NCBI GenBank assembly: GCA_031385325.1
Contig: JANNBJ010000221.1
Location: 1-23,074 of the forward strand
Length of the DNA stretch: 23,074 bases
Source: SYFY01 sp031385325
Lineage (GTDB): Bacteria > Pseudomonadota > Gammaproteobacteria > Pseudomonadales > Azotimanducaceae
Direction: 5' to 3'
In this document: positions 8,299-16,156 of the stretch, in pieces
How positions within the stretch are numbered: the first letter of the stretch is position 1
How the letters are laid out: each line of letters opens with the position of its first letter
Made by a program: the position numbers and the translations under genes
The notes under the pieces: model-generated
What the model saw: the letters and a program-made list of their open reading frames with translations, nothing else
Told to the model about the DNA's origin: nothing
Databases searched by the model: none

Positions 8299-9756
8299 TC
8301 AGCTCGCCTTGCGTGCAAGCGTCAGAACGAGCGGAATCTGCAGACCAAACAACCGAAACAGCGCGACGTCATCATCTGTGATGAGCGCAAGGCTCGTGCT
8401 TCGATCACCATATAACACCCCGACCGGTTTGCCATTCAGGGCAATCGGCATGCAAAGACATTCTCGAGCTGCCAGCCACTCAACACCATGCTCACTGGAC
8501 TTGCGATCGCCCGGGTGATATCGACCTGCCCTGCCGGTCGCAAAGAGAAGCTGAAAGAAATCGTTAGCTGGCAGCAGTTCGCGTCGCGAACCTGAAAACG
8601 ATGCTGCATCGCGACCAAGGGTGTACTTCGCCTGCAGAGACTTTCGATCCGCTGTAAACAAGGCGAAATAAGTTCGATCAAATCCTATGCTGTTGTGAAT
8701 GCCCGCAAGCAACATCCGCATCAGCTGATCCAGACCAGCGCCAGCTTCAAGCGAAGCTGCGAGCATCAGCAGCGCCTTCATTGGAGATGCCTGAGTGGCT
8801 TGAGAGTGCAACAACTCACTCGTGGATCCCATCAGGTCGTTGGTTAATTCGACAGGTTCCGCGGCAGGCAAGACGCTTTCAAGTGCTTCCACGCCGTAGC
8901 TGCGGGCGACCCGGAGGGCATCCTGCAGATTGATACTGACCAGCTTTTCAACTGTTTCCATGGGTTGATCGAGATGTGCGCACAAGCGCTTGAGGAGCGC
9001 TTTCGCCGCCTTGGACTCAATGCCGTGTACCTCGATGGCCTCAGCGATTGAATGACCAAGGATGATATTCGAGGCTCGTCCATCCCTGGTCAGCTTGTTG
9101 TCCAGCGCATCCTTGAGGAGATCACCCAATCGCCAGTCCACGGCCAGTGCTCGTGACAACTCACGCAACGTAAATCCCAACACTTTTCTTTCGGCTTTAC
9201 CGGTGTCCATGCCGTTACGTACGAGCTGTTCGATTTCATCCGATTCGGGACCATCGGCAGACCAGAACGCCAGTTCGCCAACCTCGTAGAGGAGCGTCGC
9301 CACGAACACGGCTTCGGGGCATTTGTCTTTTTGCAGGCGAGCGAACGAACGGGCCTGGGCCGCAGCATGGAAAGCGCGTGCGAGACTTTGTGTAACACGG
9401 GTATGAGGACGCCCTTTGAGAACCTGATCAACGAGAGCCAGTGACACCGATAACTCGCGTATGGCATCAAATCCGAGCATGAAGACAGCCGAACCCAGCG
9501 TGTCAATGGAACGGCTTTGTTGATTGAACAACGAACTATTGGCGATTCGAATCAGACGCGCCGTCATCGACGCATCCTGCCCCACCACTTCGGACAGATC
9601 GTTCACGGACGTTTCATCACTCGACACGACCTGGGAGACCTGTCCCACCGTCTTCGCAAAAGCAGGTGTCGATGACTCACCCAATCGAGAGCGCCATAGG
9701 TCGAGGCGAGAGGTCGGGCTATCGTTCAAGCCGGTTTCCAAAAGAGGGATACTCAC
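8299..9756 (-). CDS. HDOD domain plus C-terminal GAF-like domain signalling protein
   Basis: A cytoplasmic signalling protein of about 485 residues. The HDOD domain covers roughly residues 25-230: DASMTARLIRIANSSLF, then SAVFMLGFDAIRELSVSLAL, then AVFVATLLYEVGELAFW. In the last segment the HD pair of true HD hydrolases (LLHD) is replaced by LLYE, as expected for a non-enzymatic HDOD regulator. A GAF-like sensor follows (about 320-480), with SIGFDRTYFALFT, CLCMPIALNGKPVGVLYGD and a DDVALFRLFGLQI helix. The GTG at 9756 was chosen because residues further upstream are unlike the family and would run into the divergent promoter region; its ribosome site is poor, so the start is uncertain. HDOD proteins typically act in motility, biofilm or stress control. 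The ligand of the GAF domain is unknown. Confidence 0.85.
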   Translation of the reverse strand: MSIPLLETGLNDSPTSRLDLWRSRLGESSTPAFAKTVGQVSQVVSSDETSVNDLSEVVGQDASMTARLIRIANSSLFNQQSRSIDTLGSAVFMLGFDAIRELSVSLALVDQVLKGRPHTRVTQSLARAFHAAAQARSFARLQKDKCPEAVFVATLLYEVGELAFWSADGPESDEIEQLVRNGMDTGKAERKVLGFTLRELSRALAVDWRLGDLLKDALDNKLTRDGRASNIILGHSIAEAIEVHGIESKAAKALLKRLCAHLDQPMETVEKLVSINLQDALRVARSYGVEALESVLPAAEPVELTNDLMGSTSELLHSQATQASPMKALLMLAASLEAGAGLDQLMRMLLAGIHNSIGFDRTYFALFTADRKSLQAKYTLGRDAASFSGSRRELLPANDFFQLLFATGRAGRYHPGDRKSSEHGVEWLAARECLCMPIALNGKPVGVLYGDRSTSLALITDDDVALFRLFGLQIPLVLTLARKAS

Positions 9757-9832
9757 AAGTCTAGACCAGACGGCTGAGGTCACATTCCAGACCGGGAAGA
9801 CTGGTTTGCAAGGCGACAATCCGGCGCCTGGC

Positions 9833-9851
9833 ACAACCCCATTACAACCCC
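9833..9851. repeat. Direct repeat ACAACCCC x2, one helical turn apart
   Basis: ACAACCCC occurs at 9833-9840 and 9844-9851, an 11-base offset that puts both copies on the same face of the helix. They lie inside an inverted repeat GCCTGG (9826-9831) and CCAGGC (9851-9856), in the gap between the divergent HDOD gene and the L,D-transpeptidase-like gene. This arrangement would suit an activator or repressor site. No known motif is recognised. Confidence 0.3.
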
Positions 9852-9926
9852 CAGGCAATGCCTTACTTCGGGACGCTCGGCCGCAACTATCTTGTAAGTG
9901 CACATCACACGCACGAAAGAGCCGCC

Positions 9927-10949
9927 ATGTCGAAGCGAAGTCGAGCAATCCTCAGCCTGACTCTGGTCCTCGGAAGCCCAGCGCTCTGGGCAGCCGATAT
10001 GTATGAGGATCCAACCCTGTCTCCATGGGGTGCACAAGGCGAGGTTGCAACTTCGGCAGATGCGTCCCTCGCTCAATCTCAACTGGCCGCGTTGCTGGAC
10101 GAACGCGATCGTCTGTTGTGGGTCAGGGACTGCGGTGGTTTCCCCCGGATTCAGCCTGCGCAGACCGAGACCAGTCTCGAGCATGGTGTGGTCAGTCCAA
10201 CCGTCGAAGCGCTGCGTGTGCGACTGATACTGAGTAATGATCTGCCCGAGTCCTACGCGGCCCAGGCTGGCTCGCTCGAAAGTCAGACCTTCGATTTTGA
10301 ACTGGTGCGGGCTGTTCAGCGTTTCCAGACTCGTCACGGTCTTGCCAGCGAAGGTAACGTCGACAGCAGAACACTCGAGACGCTGAATATTCCGGTCGAG
10401 AAAAAGCTTGAAGACCTCACCATCTCGATACAAACCTGGCAAACCCTGGCGCAGGAGATCGGCGATGGCGAGCCATTTCTGCTGGTCAACACGACCGAAG
10501 CTGCAGTGCGCTTGTTTGCCGCAGGTTCACAGCGTCTGCAATTGAAGTCGACGCTTCGCGCAGCCGACGGTGCAGACCTGAGCGGTGACACCATCAACGA
10601 ATTGTCAGTCGATGCGCAGAACGGCGCCGCCCGCTGGGAGCTCGGCGAAGGGCAACTGCAGGTCGAACCCCCGAAAGCACTCGTTCACGCCATCCTGTAC
10701 ACCGCCAATGATTGGGACCTGTCGACGATTCAGACTGCTGTGAATGCAGCGACCACAACGTCAATACCGCTGCAGCGTTTGGTAAACGTGCATGTGGTTG
10801 CATTGCCCAACTGGGCCGACCAGGGGGTGGTGCGGTACCTCGATGCGGACCGGGCTAAAACTCCGACTAACAATTCGCGCCCGCTACCTCCCACCCTGTT
10901 TGCTGACGCGGACTCCGCCGCTGATGTGGATCTGCCACCCACCCACTAA
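9927..10949 (+). CDS. Secreted L,D-transpeptidase (YcbB/LdtD-like) derivative lacking the catalytic core
   Basis: The ATG at 9927 starts a clear signal peptide (RSRAILSLTLVLGSPALWA), giving 340 residues exported to the periplasm. The segment GGFPRIQP followed by VEALRVRLILSNDLPES is typical of the N-terminal part of YcbB-type L,D-transpeptidases. A peptidoglycan-binding repeat follows (FELVRAVQRFQTRHGLASEG, SRTLETLNIPVEKKLEDL). GEPFLLVNTTEAAVRLFAAGSQ matches the first strand of the catalytic domain. The C-terminal tail (NDWDLSTIQTAVNAATTTSIPLQ, then VNVHVVALPNWADQGVVRYLD) matches the YcbB end. The roughly 100-residue YkuD core between them is missing, and where SxGCxRV should stand the sequence reads GEGQLQV. 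It should bind peptidoglycan but not crosslink it. The family match is from memory; loss of the Cys motif is read directly. Confidence 0.75.
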   Translation: MSKRSRAILSLTLVLGSPALWAADMYEDPTLSPWGAQGEVATSADASLAQSQLAALLDERDRLLWVRDCGGFPRIQPAQTETSLEHGVVSPTVEALRVRLILSNDLPESYAAQAGSLESQTFDFELVRAVQRFQTRHGLASEGNVDSRTLETLNIPVEKKLEDLTISIQTWQTLAQEIGDGEPFLLVNTTEAAVRLFAAGSQRLQLKSTLRAADGADLSGDTINELSVDAQNGAARWELGEGQLQVEPPKALVHAILYTANDWDLSTIQTAVNAATTTSIPLQRLVNVHVVALPNWADQGVVRYLDADRAKTPTNNSRPLPPTLFADADSAADVDLPPTH

Positions 10950-11032
10950 CCCTGCACCAGAACACTCTCATCAGGTATTCATGAGCTGATACACTCGCGG
11001 CTTTCTATCCATTCCTGGAGGGGAGCGCCGCG

Positions 11033-12271
11033 ATGAAATTCACCTGGTTCAACCTGATGCCCTGGCCACATCTGCCCGACAACTTCAGGGAAGAACATCG
11101 CTCGGTATGGGTAGATATTCCGAGCAGCCTGTACGACCCGGTCCGCGGTCACGAACTCTACAACGTCTATCTGGACGAACTCGAATACGCGGAGTCGCTC
11201 GGCTATGACGGCATTGGCGTCAACGAACATCACGCCAATGCCTATGGCTTGATGCCGTCACCAAACATCATGGCCGCCGCACTGGCGCGTCGGACGTCCC
11301 GGTCTGCGCTGGTTGTTCTGGGCAATTCGATCGCGCTGTATAACCCGCCGATTCGAGTAGCTGAAGAGTTTGCCATGCTCGACGTCATTTCCGGGGGGCG
11401 ACTGGTCGCTGGATTTCCAGTTGGCACCTCGATGGACACCAACTTCTGTTACGGACAGATTCCCGGCCTGACTCGGGAAAAGTACGCCGAGGCCCACGAA
11501 CTTATCCGTCGTGCCTGGAAGGAAGACAAACCGTTCGCCTTCAACGGCCGCTACACCAAGCTGCGTTATGCAAACTGCTGGCCGAAGCCGATCCAGAATC
11601 CCCCGCCGATTTTCATTCCAGGTGGTGGTTCGCTGGAAACCTACGACTTCTGTATCGAGAACGATTACGTGTACTGCTACCTGAGTTATTCCGGCTACAA
11701 GCGCGCAAAACAGTTGATGGATGGATACTGGCAACGTGTACAGGACGCAGGCAAGGACATGAGCCCCTATCGCGCAGGATTTGCCCAGACCATCGTGGTG
11801 GCAGAAAGTGATGCGGAAGCCGAACGCGACTATCGTCAGCACATCGACTATTTTTATAACAGGTGCCTGCACGTTTACCCCGGATTTGCCGATGCACCAG
11901 GCTATCGAACCATCAAGACGCTGAAGGCCAACGTTACGTCCCAGATGACCCGCGCCGCCGTCGGTGACGTATCGAGCATGAGTTGGGATCAGCTGGTCAA
12001 TCAGGGATATGTCATTGCCGGTTCACCGGACACCGTGGTTGAAAAAATGAAGGAGATGATCACCGGCCTGCGAGTGGGCAACATCTTCTGTCTCATTCAC
12101 GTGGGAGACATGCCAAAGGACAAGTGCATGCGTTCAACGAAGCTGTTCGCTGAAGAAGTCATGCCGCGTCTGCGCAACATGTGGCCTGAGCATGCAACTG
12201 ATGACCGGTACTGGATTCACCCGGTAACCCATGCTGCACGGGATGCCGTCCCGTCGATCGCGGGAGCCTGA
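11033..12271 (+). CDS. LLM-class flavin-dependent oxidoreductase
   Basis: A 412-residue bacterial-luciferase-superfamily flavoenzyme, probably an FMN/FMNH2-dependent monooxygenase. Supporting segments are the KFTWFNLMPW strand, ESLGYDGIGVNEHHANAYGLMPSP, the IALYNPPIRVAEEFAMLDVISGGRLVAGFPVG stretch that is the hallmark of the family, and the late YVIAGSPDTVVEKMKEMI helix. The start is well supported by GGAGGGGAG about 7 bases before the ATG. It is a different branch from the LLM enzyme at 3937, being longer and closer to alkane-monooxygenase-like members. It heads a run with an alpha/beta hydrolase 3 bases downstream and a MATE exporter, which suggests oxidation, hydrolysis and export of one compound class. 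The substrate cannot be read from the sequence. Confidence 0.9.
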   Translation: MKFTWFNLMPWPHLPDNFREEHRSVWVDIPSSLYDPVRGHELYNVYLDELEYAESLGYDGIGVNEHHANAYGLMPSPNIMAAALARRTSRSALVVLGNSIALYNPPIRVAEEFAMLDVISGGRLVAGFPVGTSMDTNFCYGQIPGLTREKYAEAHELIRRAWKEDKPFAFNGRYTKLRYANCWPKPIQNPPPIFIPGGGSLETYDFCIENDYVYCYLSYSGYKRAKQLMDGYWQRVQDAGKDMSPYRAGFAQTIVVAESDAEAERDYRQHIDYFYNRCLHVYPGFADAPGYRTIKTLKANVTSQMTRAAVGDVSSMSWDQLVNQGYVIAGSPDTVVEKMKEMITGLRVGNIFCLIHVGDMPKDKCMRSTKLFAEEVMPRLRNMWPEHATDDRYWIHPVTHAARDAVPSIAGA

Positions 12272-12274
12272 CGA

Positions 12275-13069
12275 ATGACGGCCCAGATGTTGAAGCTCAA
12301 CGCCGCACCCGGCATCGAATACGAAATTCAGGTCCAGCAGGCGGGTATGGGGCCAGATCTGCTCTATCTGCACGGTGCAGGGGGATTGTTGAAGGATGAT
12401 CCTTTCCTCGCTGCACTGTCCCGTCACTTTCGTGTTTCCGCCCCTTTGTTACCAGGTTACGGCGGCTCGTCCGGTGACACCCACCTGCGCGACATGCTGG
12501 ATTTCACGCTGCTCGCCTACGACATCTGGGATGCCCTGAAGCTGCACCGGCCGCTTGTGGTTGGACACTCGATGGGGGGCATGATCGCTGCCGAGATGGC
12601 TGCAATTGCGCCCGATCGGATTGACCGTCTGGCTCTGCTTTGTCCGGCAGGACTATGGCTGGATGACCATCCGGTTACCGATCTTTTCACGGCCATGCCT
12701 TACGAGTTACCCGCGCTTTTGCTGCATGATCCGCAGCGGCACGGTGCCTTGTTGTCGGCAGGTGGAGATTTTGACGATCCTGAATACCTCACCGGATTCA
12801 TGGTGGAAAACTCCAGGCGTCTGACCACCGCCGGCAAGCTGCTGTTTCCCGTGCCGGATCGAGGACTGGCCAATCGCCTCTATCGCGTCAAGGCACGCAC
12901 CGAAGTGTTGTGGGGGAATTCAGACCGATTGATTCCGCCGGTCTACGCCAACGAGTTCACAAGGTTGCTGCCAAACGCAACTGCCAGAATATTCGATGCA
13001 GCGGGACACATGTTGCCCTACGAGCAGACCGATGCAGTGGTCGCAGCATTGCTGAACCTGCATAACTGA
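12275..13069 (+). CDS. Alpha/beta-fold hydrolase
   Basis: A cytoplasmic serine hydrolase of 264 residues. The nucleophile elbow is GHSMGG with S99, the acid is D217 in NSDRLIPP, and the histidine is H245 in AAGHMLPYEQ, so the full triad is present. The oxyanion-hole segment YLHGAGGLL lies near the N-terminus. Size and layout match the family that includes ester hydrolases and C-C bond hydrolases such as MhpC. It starts 3 bases after the LLM stop, with GGGAG upstream, and so is almost certainly cotranscribed with it. A role after Baeyer-Villiger-type or other oxygenation by the LLM enzyme, cleaving an ester or lactone, would fit the pairing but is inference. Confidence 0.9.
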   Translation: MTAQMLKLNAAPGIEYEIQVQQAGMGPDLLYLHGAGGLLKDDPFLAALSRHFRVSAPLLPGYGGSSGDTHLRDMLDFTLLAYDIWDALKLHRPLVVGHSMGGMIAAEMAAIAPDRIDRLALLCPAGLWLDDHPVTDLFTAMPYELPALLLHDPQRHGALLSAGGDFDDPEYLTGFMVENSRRLTTAGKLLFPVPDRGLANRLYRVKARTEVLWGNSDRLIPPVYANEFTRLLPNATARIFDAAGHMLPYEQTDAVVAALLNLHN

Positions 13070-13085
13070 CCAGGCAGACCACACA

Positions 13086-14483
13086 GTGGACGCCGGGCCG
13101 TCACCAGCTGCATCCAGGACCCAGCGTGTCCAAACCGAGTTAGGCGCACTCTTCCGCCTCGGCTGGCCCATGATCACCACGCAGATGTTCATCATGGCAA
13201 CCGGCTTCCTCGACACGGCCATGGCCGGCAACTATGGATCGGCTGATCTGGCAGGTGTCGCCATGGCCGGCAATCTCATGTGGCCCTTTTTCATGCTCAT
13301 GACGGGTATCACCATGGCGTTGACGCCAATTGTTGCGCAGGCGCGTGGTGCAGGAGAGATGCATCTGGCAGGAGAGCGAATCCGCCAGGGCTTGTGGTTG
13401 ACCATACCCACGTCGATCGTCCTGGTCATTCTACTGGCCAACAGCAGGCCGGTTTTTATCTGGTCCGGGATCGATCCAGAAGTCACTCGAATCGCTGTCG
13501 GTTATCTCCAGGCCACATGTTTTGGTTTGCCACCGGTACTGATCTACGTCGCGCTCCGGCAGACCAGCGAGGGACTTGGCCATACCATGCCGCCCATGTG
13601 GATAGCCGGTGGTGTGTTGCCACTGAACGCACTGCTCAACTACGCCCTCATTTTCGGTGCATGGGGTTTCCCGGAAATGGGTGGCATCGGTGCGGGATGG
13701 GCGACCGCGATCGTGTTCTGGGTTGAGTTGCTGGCGATGCTGCTGGTGACCCGCAGGCCCTATTTTCGCCTCACCGCAGCGTTCAGTACATTCACACCAC
13801 CCGATGCAGTCGAACTGACGAGGCTGCTGAAAGTCGGTGTGCCGATCGGGCTGACGTTCTTCATCGAGATGACGATCTTCTCACTGATCGGTTTCCTCAT
13901 TGGTCGTATCGGTGTGACTGAAGTGGCCGCTCACAGCATCGCGGGCAATCTCAATTGGATGACCTTTGTGCTGCCTTCTGCTCTCGGCGCGGCGGCCGGC
14001 ATTCGTGTTGGCTACTATGTTGGCGCTCAGGACCTCCCCACTGCCAGGTTTGCAGCACTGACCGCGTGGCGCTTCGCATTTTTTTACGCGGTGGTTGTCA
14101 GCGTGTTGCTGTTTGCGGCGCGGTTTCATCTGGTATCGATATACACCGAGGATCCCGCTGTGGCGTCCATGGCGGCAACCGTGCTGATCTTCATTGCCTT
14201 CTACCAGATTGCCGACGACACCCAGGCCGTTGCCGCAGGTACCCTCCGCGGTTACAAGGACACCTCTGTGCCCATGGTCTATGGCATGGTCGGCTACTGG
14301 CTCATCGCCTTGCCACTCGGCGCAGCGCTCGCCAATGGGTGGATTGGAACATCGACCTACGGAGTGTATGGCTACTGGGCCGGCCTGACGGTCGGACTGG
14401 GCCTGGTCGCCGTTGCCCTGGGTACGCGGCTGGTACGTACCAGCGCGCATCCGGAGCGAATCCTGCGTTTTGCAGCTCGTTAG
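13086..14483 (+). CDS. MATE family multidrug/metabolite efflux transporter
   Basis: An inner-membrane antiporter of 465 residues with about 12 hydrophobic segments in two similar halves. The first half opens with LGWPMITTQMFIMATGFLDTAMAG, including the small-residue DTAMAG loop usual in MATE proteins. The second opens near LLKVGVPIGLTFFIEMTIFSLIGFLIG. YALIFGAWGFPEMGGIGAGWAT is another family hallmark. These proteins export organic cations or drugs in exchange for Na+ or H+. The start is the GTG at 13086, 16 bases after the hydrolase stop, with only a weak ribosome site; no better in-frame start exists before the first membrane segment. As third gene of the LLM-hydrolase run, it may export their substrate or product. 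Confidence 0.93.
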   Translation: MDAGPSPAASRTQRVQTELGALFRLGWPMITTQMFIMATGFLDTAMAGNYGSADLAGVAMAGNLMWPFFMLMTGITMALTPIVAQARGAGEMHLAGERIRQGLWLTIPTSIVLVILLANSRPVFIWSGIDPEVTRIAVGYLQATCFGLPPVLIYVALRQTSEGLGHTMPPMWIAGGVLPLNALLNYALIFGAWGFPEMGGIGAGWATAIVFWVELLAMLLVTRRPYFRLTAAFSTFTPPDAVELTRLLKVGVPIGLTFFIEMTIFSLIGFLIGRIGVTEVAAHSIAGNLNWMTFVLPSALGAAAGIRVGYYVGAQDLPTARFAALTAWRFAFFYAVVVSVLLFAARFHLVSIYTEDPAVASMAATVLIFIAFYQIADDTQAVAAGTLRGYKDTSVPMVYGMVGYWLIALPLGAALANGWIGTSTYGVYGYWAGLTVGLGLVAVALGTRLVRTSAHPERILRFAAR

Positions 14484-14511
14484 TTTCGGACCATGCGTTC
14501 AGCGCGTTCGA

Positions 14512-14539
14512 AGAAAGCTCCGATGAATCGGAGCTTTCT
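14512..14539. terminator. Bidirectional hairpin between MATE and SDR genes
   Basis: A perfect 13-base inverted repeat, AGAAAGCTCCGAT and ATCGGAGCTTTCT with a 2-base centre, sits in the 74-base gap between convergent genes. The arms begin with A-rich and end with T-rich bases on both strands, the pattern of a two-way Rho-independent terminator. The T run is short (TTTCT), so efficiency is uncertain. Confidence 0.8.
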
Positions 14540-14557
14540 CGCACAAGAACAGGTGCC

Positions 14558-15337
14558 CTACGACCACATCCTCGCTCCACCACACACCGTCATCGCCTGC
14601 CCGGTGATATAGGAAGAAGCATCGGAGGCGAGAAACACTGCGAGCCCCTTCAGGTCTTGCGCTTCACCCAGGCGGCGCAGCGGTACCTGCTCCCGCGTAC
14701 GTTTTTCCGATTCAGCGTTGTCCCACAACGCACGCGCAAATTCGGTGCGAATGAGCCCCGGACAGATTGCGTTGACACGCACACCATGGGGACCCAGCTC
14801 CAGCGCCAGGTTCCGAACCAGGGCGATGTCTGCGAGCTTTGAAATGTTGTATGTGCCAAGTGTCTCTGAACCAGCAAAGGCGCCAGTGCTCGAGGTGATC
14901 ATCATGGAGCCTCGCCCCTTGGTGATCATGTCAGGCGCAACCATCTGACAGATCCAGTGATTGGCTTTCACGTTGGTGCTCAGGATCTTGTCGAACGCGT
15001 CGTCCGGAATTTTCGACATGGGTCCATAGAACGGATTCACGCCGGCATTGCCGATCAGGATGTCGATCGCGCCCAACGTATCGTGGGTTTTGTCGACCAA
15101 GGCCTGCAACTGTTCCTTGTAACCTGCATTGCAGGCAATGGCGATGGCTCTGCCAGCACCAAATCGATCATTGATTCCTTTCGCCACTGCCTCACACGCA
15201 TCCTGTTTGCGACTGGAGATGACCACTCGGGCACCGTGCTCAGCCAAAGCTTCCGCCATGGCTTGCCCCATTCCCTTGGACGCTCCCGTCAACAACGCAA
15301 CCTTGCCCGTCAGATCAAATAAGTTCGTATCAACCAC
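14558..15337 (-). CDS. SDR-family NAD(P)-dependent oxidoreductase
   Basis: A classical short-chain dehydrogenase/reductase of 259 residues. The nucleotide-binding motif TGASKGMG is at residues 17-24 and NAG at 97-99. The catalytic set is N122, S150, Y163 and K167 (TYNISK). The GGARMWS C-terminus and the PLRRLGEAQDLKGLAVFLASDASSYITG segment are typical of FabG-like and 3-hydroxyacyl or secondary alcohol dehydrogenases. SSRKQ at 41-45, with an arginine after the second strand, leans towards NADP(H). The start is a GTG with GGGGA about 5 bases upstream. The gene is divergent from the nitroreductase, across a short gap holding a long-spaced inverted repeat. The exact substrate is unknown. Confidence 0.92.
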   Translation of the reverse strand: MVDTNLFDLTGKVALLTGASKGMGQAMAEALAEHGARVVISSRKQDACEAVAKGINDRFGAGRAIAIACNAGYKEQLQALVDKTHDTLGAIDILIGNAGVNPFYGPMSKIPDDAFDKILSTNVKANHWICQMVAPDMITKGRGSMMITSSTGAFAGSETLGTYNISKLADIALVRNLALELGPHGVRVNAICPGLIRTEFARALWDNAESEKRTREQVPLRRLGEAQDLKGLAVFLASDASSYITGQAMTVCGGARMWS

Positions 15338-15351
15338 AGTATCCCCGTTAT

Positions 15352-15379
15352 TGTTAGCTTCAACGAACCAACGCTAACA
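15352..15379. promoter_or_regulatory. Inverted repeat TGTTAGC-N14-GCTAACA, probable operator
   Basis: Perfect 7-base arms (15352-15358 and 15373-15379) span 28 bases within the 47-base gap between the divergent SDR and nitroreductase starts. Spacing and position suit a dimeric repressor such as a TetR protein, and one is encoded at 16157-16768. The arms end 5 bases before the nitroreductase ATG, leaving no recognisable ribosome site there. Binding by that regulator is inference. Confidence 0.5.
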
Positions 15380-15384
15380 CCGCC

Positions 15385-16119
15385 ATGTCGAGATCACTAC
15401 CGTTGAGCGAAGAGCCCCTTGCAACCGATTCGATTGGCTTGCTTGAAGGCTTGTCGACCACTCGGGCCATCAGACGCTACCGCGACGAACCGATCCCGGA
15501 ACAGGTACTACGGGACATCCTGTTTGCAGCCACTCGGGCACCGTCCGGCTCCAATCGTCAGCCATTCCGGTTTCTGGTGCTTACCGACAGCGAAGTGGCA
15601 AAACGCGCAAAATCCCTGATTGCCGAGGGCGCCCGCAGCGTCTGGAACACCAAGCGGGAAACAGATCAGTACGACAAGGGAACCGGCTCGGATCCGGATT
15701 CTCCCAAATCGAGAATGGCGCGAGTCATGCAGGACTACGTGGATCACTTTGAAGATGTCCCATGCCTGATCCTGCCCTGCTTCGTACCGTATAGAGCTGC
15801 CCACCATATGGAGGGCGCATCGATGTATCCAGCCGTGCAGAATCTGCTGCTTGCTGCTCGAGCGCTGGGGTATGGCGGAGTCATCACAGGATTTCACGGG
15901 GCGGTGGAAGATCAGCTTCGACCGCTGCTTGGAGTTCCGGACACTGCCCGTATCGCTTGCACCGTCACACTGGGAAAACCGGTTGGCAGTCACGGACCGG
16001 TTCGACGCCGTCCCATGCAGGAACTCGTATTTGCCGATCATTGGGAAACCGCCCCCGCCTGGGCGGTCGATCCTCCAGGTACGCGTTACACCAAAGCGGG
16101 ACCGCCAAAAAGAACGTGA
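15385..16119 (+). CDS. Nitroreductase-family flavoprotein
   Basis: A 244-residue FMN-binding oxidoreductase of the nitroreductase fold. The opening TTRAIRRYRDEPIPEQVL and ATRAPSGSNRQPFRF carry the phosphate- and flavin-binding residues (RxxRxY and PSGSNxQP). The middle segment YPAVQNLLLAARALGYGGVITG and the C-terminal VTLGKPVG are also typical. Such enzymes use NAD(P)H to reduce nitroaromatics, quinones or enones, or carry out dehydrogenations. The ATG at 15385 has no Shine-Dalgarno, because the inverted repeat occupies the space; a TTG at 15403 is a weak alternative. It lies divergent from the SDR and 37 bases from the convergent TetR gene, suggesting one regulated unit. Confidence 0.92.
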   Translation: MSRSLPLSEEPLATDSIGLLEGLSTTRAIRRYRDEPIPEQVLRDILFAATRAPSGSNRQPFRFLVLTDSEVAKRAKSLIAEGARSVWNTKRETDQYDKGTGSDPDSPKSRMARVMQDYVDHFEDVPCLILPCFVPYRAAHHMEGASMYPAVQNLLLAARALGYGGVITGFHGAVEDQLRPLLGVPDTARIACTVTLGKPVGSHGPVRRRPMQELVFADHWETAPAWAVDPPGTRYTKAGPPKRT

Positions 16120-16156
16120 TCGCGGCGCATGTGACGGATGGTCCAGGCGCTGCTCG

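Noticed and set aside
8112..8318. 68-codon minus-strand ORF in the gap between HDOD and crotonase genes
   Set aside because: It overlaps the end of the HDOD gene, has no ribosome site and is rich in Arg/Ala/Gln without any motif. The gap holds only weak hairpins without a T run, so no gene or terminator is claimed there.
10950..11032. ATCAG/CTGAT inverted repeat before the LLM gene
   Set aside because: Arms of only 5 bases with a long centre and no clear promoter elements; expected by chance.
12275..13069. Reading the hydrolase as a dedicated meta-cleavage hydrolase (MhpC/BphD)
   Set aside because: The triad and fold are general to alpha/beta hydrolases, and no extradiol dioxygenase or other ring-cleavage gene lies nearby.
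13955..14842. 295-codon plus-strand ORF spanning the end of the MATE gene and part of the SDR gene
   Set aside because: It lies out of frame in one strong gene and antisense to another. Its product is Cys/Arg/His-rich with no recognisable domain, and it would run through the terminator hairpin at 14512-14539.
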